Source: Atrina japonica
Taxonomy: Eukaryota; Mollusca; Bivalvia; Pterioida; Pinnidae
Assembly (NCBI GenBank): GCA_030159075.1
Contig: BROG01000458.1
Location: 1 to 64,000 of the forward strand
Reading direction: 5' to 3'
Length of the DNA: 64,000 bases
Position 1 is the first letter of the stretch. Every line of letters begins with the position of its first letter. The notes under the pieces are model-generated. The model was not told the origin of the DNA. It was given only the letters and a program-made list of their open reading frames with translations, and did not search any database. A program made the translations under genes and the position numbers. Below, piece after piece: positions 56,901-64,000 of this stretch.

Positions 56901-57406
56901 TATTGCTATCCCCACCAAAGTAAAAAGATGTTTCAGAAACACTATGTCCAATCAAAATCTAAGCCATTTGTAAAGGTTTTAAAGCCTACATTTCTTGCAA
57001 ATATTATCATATTTTGGCCTAAATCAAAACTCATCCTTTGTTTCATGAAATAGACAAAAAACATCTACAATCATACCAAATATGGTTAAAATTTGAGGAG
57101 AAAAACTGATGTTATTCAACAGATAATTGTTGTAGACAGACAGATATACGGACAAGAGACCATGTGCCCTGAACACATGCAGACCCGCATGTCTTCAATC
57201 TTAGGGGCATAAAAATGGATACCCACTGTGTGACAATGACAGCATATGTAGAAGCTGATCATATTGGACACTGTATTTAGACAACTGTATGTGGTTTTAA
57301 TTTTGCAGGTTGTAATTTTCATATTTCACTCTCTCCTAACACTATAATGGTTTTTTAATTCGCAAATTAGGATTAACTTGAAATAACTTCATAAATTTAA
57401 CTTATA

Positions 57407-57481
<75 letters not shown>

Positions 57482-60400
57482 TGTATATATGATTTGATTA
57501 ACAACTTATGCATTGTTTCGTGAATTCACCGATTTATCAACACCACAAATATTTAAAAGTTATTTCCCCCTGTATGGTATGTTGAAAATCACAGTGTTTA
57601 ATGATAAATTTACTCACATGAGCACCAACTTTTTTTCAACAAACCATTTAAGCTAAGAATATATAATACTGTAAACCTGGGATTTTTTTTTTCCAATTTT
57701 AACATTTTTGCCCTCAGATAAGAGGACAAATTTAAAATAAAGGCAATAATTTTAATCTAAATAAGTGAAACATTGACATACATACTGATTATGTGACTGA
57801 TAATTCAGGTCCAATTTATGATGGGGCAAAATGTTTTCTATTGCAATAAGGGCAAAAATGTCCAGGTACTTGTATACAGTATACATATGGTAAATACTGT
57901 GAAAATCAGTAATTTTCATTCAGGATTTAATTTGGTTATTTTTATGGGTAAACCCCCCCCCCCCCCCCCAAAAAAAAAAAAAAACCAACAACTAAAATAA
58001 ATCCATGAAAACTTTGACTTGAACATGTTGAATGATGGACAATAGAATAACTCTTAATCAATGAAAATTAATGTCAACAAATTCAGTTTTGAAGAAAAAC
58101 CATGAAAATTTAAATCCATAAATATAATGTTTTTACAGTATATAGCAATTTTATGAATTGCATACTTACTCTAACATCATTGATGTAGCATTCTTCACAA
58201 TATCTGCATTAAAAGCTGGATCTCCCAAAGACTGTTGTTGTGCATATGCAAATTTGATAGCCTGCAAAAAAAAAAAAAAAAAAAAAAATAGGAATTTAGT
58301 TTCTTTGAAACAAATTCTATAACATATTTATAATCCATTTCCTAAAAATTCATGTTCTTATATGCAGTTTTCAAATATTTATAAATGCATTTTGCAAGAG
58401 AAATTGAAAAATTCTTACATCCATTTTTCAGAGAAAAAACATAGCTCCACATAATTATCTGTTACAGGAAGAAACTGAAATTTATTTTCTGTCATCGTGA
58501 GGTGGATCTCCATTTATTGGTTGTGAGTTTCCATTTTGGATAGTTTTACTTCAATCACCTGGTGAGAAGTATCCACTACAGACTGTTTACCTTTAACTCA
58601 ATCACCCCTTAAGACACATTTAGACTGTTCTAAGTCATTTACAGAAGAGTCCATTGTTTTTCAGGGGTTGAATTCCAATCATTTAATTGTTGATATCTTT
58701 TTCTCAGAATAGTTTTCTACCTTCAGTCGCAAGCTGGTAGGTCTTTATTTCAGACGAATCGTTATTAATTTTGCAGAAACAAGTTTACCTCAATCATACG
58801 GTGATAGGTATTCGTCTTATTGGCATCAACTTATTGGCATGGGTCTAGATGTGGAAATTAAATCTGGTGGTTCCACTGGCAAGGCAAACACTCTTGTTCA
58901 CCAGTTTGTCACCCCTAAATAACTAAATGCTATGCTCTATGAAAACACATTTGGACTTGCAGAAGCAAGTTTACCTCAATCATATGGTGATAGGTATCCG
59001 TCTTATTGGCATGTGCTTTGTTTAACCCGTATCCTTCCAACATGTTCATTATCGACAGTATGACAGGTCCTGACCCAGGTGCTGGTACAGATTCTATAGT
59101 ATGCTCTACAGAAAATCCACAAAATAATGATGTTAAAATTGAACTTTTTACCCTTAGTCACATGTATGCAAAGGATCTCTAATTCACATCTAAATGATAG
59201 ATTTCAATTTATGAACACATGGTAACCACTTACCTGTAATAAATTATAAGTTTTGTTTCTTTTATCTGTATTTTATGTTCTGACATGAAAATGCTTACAT
59301 GTAGACATCATCAGATTTAGGTGAAAAGTCACAAATTTTGACCTGTGCTCTGGATTGGTGCCAATTTAAGAGGTCTTCAACATGTCAAATATACTCTGAG
59401 AAGGAACTTCGGCTTTTGATCCATCCTTTCGTGATGACAAAACAATGTACCAGAGATGAGATCACTAACATGGCAAAACAATGTACCAGAGAGAAGATCA
59501 TTAACATGGCAAAACAATGTACCAGAGAGAAGATCACTAACATGGCAAAACAATGTACCAGAGAGAAGATCACTAACATGGCAAAACAATGTACCAGAGA
59601 GGAGATCACTACAATGGCAAAACAATGTACCAGAGAGAAGATCACTAACATGGCAAAACAATGTACCAGAGAGAAGATCACTAACATGGCAAAACAATGT
59701 ACCAGAGAGGAGATCACTAACATGGCAAAACAATGTACCAGAGAGGAGATCACTACAATGGCAAAACAATGTACCAGAGAGAAGATCACTAACATGGCAA
59801 AACAATGTACCAGAGAGAAGATCACTAACATGGCAAAACAATGTACCAGAGAGAAGATCACTAACATGGCAAAACAATGTACCAGAGAGGAGATCACTAA
59901 CATGGCAAAACAATGTACCAGAGAGAAGATCACTAACATGGCAAAACAATGTACCAGAGAGAAGATCACTAACATGGCAAAACAATGTACCAGAGATGAG
60001 ATCACTAACATGGCAAAACAATGTACCAGAGAGAAGATCACTAACATGGCAAAACAATGTACCAGAGAGGAGATCACTACAATGGCAAAACAATGTACCA
60101 GAGAGAAGATCACTAACATGGCAAAACAATGTACCAGAGAGAAGATCACTAACATGGCAAAACAATGTACCAGAGAGAAGATCATTAACATGGCAAAACA
60201 ATGTACCAGAGGGAAGATCACTAACATGGCAAAACAATGTACCAGAGAGAAGATCACTAACATGGCAAAACAATGTACCAGAGAGGAGATCACTACAATG
60301 GCAAAACAATGTACCAGAGAGAAGATCACTAACATGGCAAAACAATGTACCAGAGAGAAGATCACTAACATGGCAAAACAATGTACCAGAGAGGAGATCA

Positions 60401-63400
60401 CTAACATGGCAAAACAATGTACCAGAGAGGAGATCACTACAATGGCAAAACAATGTACCAGAGAGAAGATCACTAACATGGCCAAAACAATGTACCAGAG
60501 AGGAGATCACTAACATGGCAAAACAATGTACCAGAGAGAAGATCACTAACATGGCAAAACAATGTACCAGAGAGGAGATCACTAACATGGCAAAACAATG
60601 TACCAGAGAGAAGATCACTAACATGGCAAAACAATGTACCAGAGAGAAGATCACTAACATGGCAAAACAATGTACCAGAGATGAGATCACTAACATGGCA
60701 AAACAATGTACCAGAGAGGAGATCACTGCAATGGCAAAACAATGTACCAGAGAGAAGATCACTAACATGGCAAAACAATGTACCAGAGATGAGATCACTA
60801 ACATGGCAAAACAATGTACCAGAGAGGAGATCACTGCAATGGCAAAACAATGTACCAGAGAGGAGATCACTAACATGGCAAAACAATGTACCAGAGAGGA
60901 GATCACTACAATGGCAAAACAATGTACCAGAGAGGAGATCACTAACATGGCAAAACAATGTACCAGAGAGGAGATCACTGCAATGGCAAAACAATGTACC
61001 AGAGAGGAGATCACTAACATGGCAAAACAATGTACCAGAGAGGAGATCACTGCAATGGCAAAACAATGTACCAGAGAGGAGATCACTAACATGGCAAAAC
61101 AATGTACCAGAGAGGAGATCACTACAATGGCAAAACAATGTACCAGAGAGAAGATCACTAACATGGCAAAACAATGTACCAGAGAGAAGATCACTACATG
61201 GCAAAAACAATGTACCAGAGAGAAGATCACTAACATGGCAAAACAATGTACCAGAGATGAGATCACTAACATGGCAAAACAATGTACCAGAGAGAAGATC
61301 ACTAACATGGCAAAACAATGTACCAGAGAGAAGATCACTAACATGGCAAAACAATGTACCAGAGAGAAGATCACTAACATGGCAAAACAATGTACCAGAG
61401 AGGAGATCACAAACATCATAATCACTGGTCTAATAGGTAATAGCAATAAGATACTCGAGGATGAGATAGTAATCTCATTCTAAAGACTTGTGATTTTTTT
61501 CCCTCAAGTCAAGTGCTTGACAACAATAGTCATTATGTGTATGGGTCTAGATGTGGAATTATGTGGGAAAGTTTGCCAGTTTACTTGCGGAAGGTCGGCG
61601 GTCTTTACCTGGGTAACCGGGGCTTCTCCCCACCAATAAAAACTGGACGCCATCATATGACTGAAAGATTGTTGAGTATGGCGTAAAACAAAAAATCAAA
61701 TCATATCAAATCTAGATGTGGAAATAAAATCTGGGAGTTCCACTGGCAAGGCAAACACTCTTGTTCACCAGTTTGTGATGAAACAGTATAGTATGACATG
61801 TGTACCATAAAAAGTTTTCTATCACAATCTCAGTCTTATACAGTAAAACCTGCTTCAACGACCACCTGTGTATAAAGACTGGTTTTGTTCTGTCCTTAAG
61901 GGGGTCTTTATATACAAGTTCCACTGTAAATGTTTGAGATTATAGGCAGTTAACAAACTTTGTAGGTAACCAGTCCATTTACAACCTTTGAATGGAAGGT
62001 ACATGTTATAAATTATATTCAAAATCATAATGCAAATAAAAAGAAAATCACAAATCTTTCAAAAGGTAAAAAGAAAATTGAAAAACCCACCATGATAAGT
62101 TGTTTTGACGCTATCTCTGACCACGACTTTGTAATTTCGGAGGTCATCTCTGGTCATCCAATTAGTAACTCCCATAGGTAGATTGGCGTTAATCTAAAAT
62201 AAAAAAAAAACAACACATACATGACATAGGAACTGTACATGTCATACATTTTTATTTTAGAAATTTGAGTCAAATTTTACAAAGTCCATGTTTGAACTGA
62301 TAAAAAGTCATAAACCAATGAAAACAATGTTCAAGCACTTTCCCACGTCTTTTTGTAGAAATTTTCAAGCACTTTCAATGGGTGTGTTCAGGCTATCAAG
62401 AACTCCTGAACAAAATTAGATTGGGAAAACACGCTGACACGTAGTTCCACTAAACAATAAAGAGTTTCAGTAGTTCAGCAACTGCAAATGGAATAAACTA
62501 GGTTATGTATCTATAGTAAAACTTTGATGAGTCAAAGTTCCAGGGACCATCTCAAAAAGTTTAAAACATCGGGACATCGACATTTGAATGGTAATCGAAA
62601 ATCATACGATTTTAGTTTCAGAGGTTCTATAAGTCAAAACCTTACAAGTCATAAAAGATAATGATATCTAATACTTACAGTAATACTAAAATTTACTTAA
62701 TTTTCATGAAATTAAAACACTGAGTGTTTATGAAAAGGAGAAGAATTGCCATAGGTCAATTTCGTACACAAATAAAATTTGACTTCAAATTATTCGTAGG
62801 AATTTTCATTATTTTTATAAAGATGGGCCTAAAATTTTATTGGAAACATCGAGAAATTTGACTCAAAAAAAGTTTGATTTATAAATTGTTGATAAATTGC
62901 ATTAAATAACAAAATTATTCGGGACTTTGGCAATAATTCGAAACATCAACAAATCTGATTAACCGAAGTTTGACTAACCGAAGTGCTACTGTATATGACT
63001 GAGGAAATTTTTTCATTTTTTTAAAAGTTATTTTCTTTAATGCTGAAGAAACATGTACAAAGAAACAATTCAAGATCTCTGATGAAAAAATCAAGCATTT
63101 ATCATCTAGCTCAAGTAATTTTCAAAGGCATTTTTATTTTAAAGCGCTTTTCAAGGACTATCTTTATATTTGAGCACATTCAAGGTCTGTTTCTTACAAA
63201 ATCAGCTAAGGTTCCAGCGAGACTTGAACATACACTGGACAGTCGTGGTAGCAAGTCCATTAGCAAATGACATCATCTCCAATTTACAAGTGTCAGCTAG
63301 TAGCTATTCACAAGTAAAAATTTCAAACACTGATAATTCCATTTTATTGTTGCTTTAAAATCCTGACAAAAAATCTTCACTTAAGCAGACACAGCACCAA

Positions 63401-64000
63401 ATATGGGTGAAGTTCATAAATTTAGACCTATGCAAGGGACTAATATCAATGCAGTAAGGATCCATAAATATGCCCAATCTGCCTATACACTTGGACCCAG
63501 TTGCACAACTAGTTGTTAAATTTAATGTGATGTTAACTGTAGGTTAAATTCAACAATGTGTTGTGCAACCGGGTTCAGATTTCTATTTTAGGGTTCATAT
63601 GAAAAACCAATTATTTTCACTTCATATGTTGTTGACTCGCATTAAAATAATCAGACTACATGATAGATGGTCAACCAACAACCTATCATGAGTTATTGAA
63701 CTTGGATCAACATTTTGATATTACAGTGGTACCTGTCTTGAGAGACCACCCCAAGTGCCACTTAAATGTGGCCTCTCAAGACAGATGGTCTCTCAGATCA
63801 GGTTCAATAGAAAAGGATCATTTGATCAAGTGGTTTTCAAAATGTTGTCAGTAAGACAAGTGCTCTTTTAAGCAAGTGGTCTCTCTAGACAGGTTCCACT
63901 GTCGTAGTATAGGACGTGATCTATTTCATATCAACGTTACTCACTGCTTCTATAATTCCATCTGACAATACCCCGTCATAAAAGGCATCAGCTCCGTTAT
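50780..64000 (-). CDS. GGT: Gamma-glutamyltranspeptidase (glutathione hydrolase) proenzyme, C-terminal part, 5' end outside window
   Basis: Eight exons join in frame: 64000(partial)-63945, 62193-62091, 59105-58975, 58261-58170, 54959-54807, 54415-54298, 53084-52847, 50946-50780 (TAG). The product runs from GADAFYDGVLSDGIIEA through SVPAPGSGPVILSIMNMLEG and the autocleavage site DKGTSHISVTD to STINYWFGS, GASNGSRIPTGIVQVLLN and the C-terminal SDPRKFGKAAQFQQ. In GGT the threonine of GTS/TH is both self-cleavage site and nucleophile (codon 54859-54857). The enzyme moves the gamma-glutamyl group of glutathione to water or amino acids, usually at the outer cell surface. Differences from the mammalian enzyme: S-N in place of the Ser-Ser oxyanion pair (QSNMSP), and Asn-Gly where Gly-Gly is usual (ASNGSR). 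The N-terminal signal-anchor and first third lie right of the window. Some invertebrate members are annotated after venom homologues; nothing here supports a venom role. Confidence 0.92.
51510..52460. repeat. 40-bp minisatellite, about 24 copies, in the last GGT intron
   Basis: The unit CAACACAGAGTAATCAAAGA followed by TTACAAAGTTCACCTCACAC repeats at 38-40 bp. Left-hand and central copies are well conserved; those right of about 52130 decay progressively. It is continuous at its right edge with a dispersed repeat (52440-52740) whose relatives at 45790 and 54440 carry only one unit. Confidence 0.95.
52847..53084 (-). CDS. GGT: GGT penultimate exon (small-subunit active-site loop)
   Basis: Encodes INYIEKGKRPQSNMSPTMLY through GASNGSRIPTGIVQVLLNVV to APRIHAHLYPDLVEFE. 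It carries the oxyanion-hole region and the substrate-binding glycine loop of the GGT fold. Plus-strand and other minus-strand frames over this exon are shadows. Confidence 0.9.
53153..53240 (+). mobile_element. Penelope-like 3' end fragment
   Basis: GGGAATGCTTACTCCTCCAT followed by GGCACCTAATCCCACCTCTGG matches the reverse complement of about 8544-8500, the 3' tail of the Penelope-like remnant in the Polinton. It lies in a GGT intron. Confidence 0.6.
53509..54185. repeat. 42-bp minisatellite, about 14 copies in two blocks
   Basis: The unit CAGTAGTGATTCAGTGATTC followed by TGAAGCCATCCACCATATAGTA repeats about ten times at 53509-53908 and four to five times at 54005-54180. About 97 bp of unique sequence lies between. 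Because 42 is divisible by three, long minus-strand frames result (53502-53924, 53981-54178) and are not genes. Confidence 0.95.
54298..54415 (-). CDS. GGT: GGT exon encoding STINYWFGS
   Basis: 118 nt; encodes TINYWFGSLVMTDSGILLND then EMADFTIPNVPG, the conserved stretch after the nucleophile in GGT family enzymes. Acceptor TTTACAG, donor AAG|GTAACT. Confidence 0.9.
54807..54959 (-). CDS. GGT: GGT exon with catalytic threonine
   Basis: 153 nt; encodes SLDFYEAAAFLTFDKGTSHI then SVTDAQELMVSVT. The Thr in DKGTSH is the expected autocatalytic cleavage site and nucleophile. Two N-glycosylation sequons (NMT, NMT) precede it. Confidence 0.92.
55003..55520. mobile_element. Nested palindromic TACAGT/CAGCGAACC-type elements
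   Basis: 55003-55080 begins TACAGTAAAATCTCTTTATC (Tigger/pogo-like end). 55125-55517 begins CAGCGAACCCTCTTTACAAC and ends GTTGTAAAGTGGGTTCACTG, an imperfect inverted pair. The ORF 55258-55521 lies inside and is not protein-like. Confidence 0.55.
55786..56288. mobile_element. TA-flanked MITE with CCGTATTTTA(T/C)GGCCT inverted repeats
   Basis: CCGTATTTTATGGCCTATAG at the left and its inverse CTACAGGCCGTAAAATACGG at the right enclose about 503 bp. TA dinucleotides flank both ends (55784-55785, 56289-56290). TA duplications indicate a Tc1/mariner-type element. ATAGGTC-A words recur inside. Confidence 0.8.
57410..57482. repeat. (TA)n microsatellite ending in CA repeats
   Basis: About 30 TA dinucleotides followed by a short CA run, in a GGT intron. 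Confidence 0.95.
58170..58261 (-). CDS. GGT: GGT exon AIKFAYAQQQSLGDPAF
   Basis: 92 nt; encodes AIKFAYAQQQSLGDPAFNAD then IVKNATSMML. It matches the large-subunit helix-D-P-x-F motif of GGT. A run of about 26 A/T bases adjoins the acceptor polypyrimidine tract. Confidence 0.9.
58771..58826 (-). pseudogene. Duplicated fragment of a GGT exon end with its splice donor
   Basis: 56 bp matching 58957-59012 with three mismatches. It contains the last 38 bp of coding sequence, the ATTGAG|GTAAAC donor and 18 bp of intron. It lies in the next intron in the same orientation. There is no matching acceptor, so it is unlikely to be an active exon. Confidence 0.8.
58975..59105 (-). CDS. GGT: GGT exon VPAPGSGPVILSIMNMLEGYGL
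   Basis: 131 nt; acceptor CTGTAG, donor GAG|GTAAAC. Encodes HTIESVPAPGSGPVILSIMN, the strongly conserved P-x-P-G-S-G motif of the GGT large subunit. Confidence 0.92.
59443..61420. repeat. 36-bp minisatellite, about 55 copies, in a GGT intron
   Basis: The unit AAACAATGTACCAGAGAGAA followed by GATCACTAACATGGCA repeats with very low divergence. Variants: GAGAAG, GAGGAG or GATGAG in the middle, and CTAACATGG, CTACAATGG or CTGCAATGG at the end. The array is so regular that several frames stay open for 250-690 codons on both strands. Single-base insertions at about 60482 and 61190-61206 shift frame. No other coding sign; the length lies inside intron 62090-59106. Confidence 0.97.
61569..61712 (+). 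mobile_element. SINE 3' part, mollusc-type central block and tail
   Basis: Contains AGTTTACTTGCGGAAGGTCG, CCCACCAATAAAAACTGGAC and the tail GTATGGCGTAAAACAAAAAATC. Those are the diagnostic blocks of molluscan tRNA-SINEs; the tRNA head is missing. It abuts the right side of the 36-bp array. Confidence 0.65.
61711..61780 (+). repeat. Duplicated segment, partner of 58838-58908
   Basis: TCTAGATGTGGAAATAAAAT through CTCTTGTTCACCAGTTTGT is nearly identical to 58841-58908. The two copies flank the exon at 58975-59105 and the 36-bp array. Confidence 0.75.
61839..61930. mobile_element. Short palindromic TACAGTAAAACCTG element
   Basis: TACAGTAAAACCTGCTTCAA to AAGTTCCACTGTAAA, about 90 bp, with TGTATAAAGAC / GTCTTTATATAC inverted inside. 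A compact member of the same end family as 16970 and 46739. Confidence 0.6.
62091..62193 (-). CDS. GGT: GGT exon INANLPMGVTNWMTRDDLRNY
   Basis: 103 nt; acceptor TTTTAG, donor CATG|GTGGG. Encodes the large-subunit segment with MTRDDLRNYKVVVRDSV, equivalent to the conserved (T/S)-x-x-D-L-x-x-Y block of GGT. Confidence 0.9.
62512..62994. mobile_element. TATAGT/TACAGT-ended palindromic element
   Basis: TATAGTAAAACTTTGATGAG at the left and the inverse of TACAGTAGCACTTCGGTTAG at the right. Inner words GTCAAAGTTCC / GAAGTTTGACTAACC are also inverted. Length 483 bp, TA-type ends. Confidence 0.6.
63490..63579. repeat. 90-bp near-perfect palindrome
   Basis: GGACCCAGTTGCACAACTAG... is mirrored by ...GTTGTGCAACCGGGTTC with an inner TTGTTAAATTTAA / TTAAATTCAACAA pair. 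Probably a very short MITE; no clear duplication seen. Confidence 0.7.
63723..63902. mobile_element. Palindromic element, ACAGTGGTACC ... GGTTCCACTGT ends
   Basis: TACAGTGGTACCTGTCTTGA and TCTAGACAGGTTCCACTGTC are inverted. Inner words GAGAGACCAC, GGCCTCTCAAGACAG and GTGGTCTCTC repeat in both orientations, as in 16299-16500. Confidence 0.65.
63945..64000 (-). CDS. GGT: GGT exon, truncated by the window edge
   Basis: 18 codons of an exon ending GAAGCA|GTGAGT, encoding NGADAFYDGVLSDGIIEA, the large-subunit G-A-x-x-F-Y-x-G motif. The exon and the rest of the gene continue to the right. Confidence 0.88.

Noticed and set aside
59338..61483. Very long ORFs (up to about 690 codons) on both strands
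   Set aside because: They come from a 36-bp tandem repeat with no stop codons in several frames. No ordinary coding sequence flanks them, and they lie in an intron of GGT.

Overview
The window is animal nuclear DNA: AT-rich, with long introns, GT-AG splice junctions and many interspersed repeats. Mollusc-type tRNA-derived SINEs, Penelope-like and Polinton sequences, and the form of the three host genes point to a lophotrochozoan, most likely a bivalve mollusc (moderate confidence; no mitochondrial or rRNA marker is present). All three host genes are on the minus strand. (1) At 2407-2635 lie the first two coding exons of an F-BAR/double-SH3 protein (FCHSD/nervous wreck family); the rest lies left of the window. 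(2) At 19162-35162 is a complete JADE-family PHD-finger gene: 15 coding exons join in frame to about 1042 residues, with one GC-AG intron and a SINE 16 bp from a splice donor. (3) From 50780 to beyond the right edge is the C-terminal two thirds of a gamma-glutamyltranspeptidase (8 exons), including the catalytic threonine.

The most interesting region is 4696-11167. This is an internally deleted Polinton/Maverick-type element with AG...CT terminal inverted repeats and a perfect 6-bp target duplication (ACCATA). It is inserted in a dispersed repeat whose uninterrupted relative is at about 49.6-49.85 kb. Inside are a protein-primed DNA polymerase fragment abutting the left TIR, a broken zinc-knuckle gene, several small ORFs, and a nested Penelope-like reverse transcriptase remnant. 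Three small transcription units end in hairpins that look like metazoan replication-dependent histone mRNA 3' ends (6-bp stem, TTTT or TTTC loop, ACC flank). Two of these are followed by an identical purine-rich, HDE-like block. Two of the small ORFs end in a shared LPLKKR basic/Cys tail reminiscent of the protease-cofactor tail of adenovirus-type minor capsid proteins. A CRE/ETS-type divergent promoter separates two of the ORFs. Histone-style 3' ends on a Polinton are the best candidate here for something undescribed.

Repeats fill the rest. 11.2-19.1 kb holds a 34-bp minisatellite, a GATATC-rich palindromic array, MITEs and SINE pieces. 35.2-50.8 kb holds the likely JADE upstream region, a 44-bp minisatellite (about 25 copies), a long-TIR foldback element with a nested MITE, and many palindromic elements ending in TACAGT-(G/A)-AACC. 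The GGT gene carries three unrelated minisatellites (40-, 42- and 36-bp units) in three different introns. The 36-bp array produces very long false ORFs in several frames. No bacterial features, CRISPR array or functional tRNA/rRNA gene is seen.
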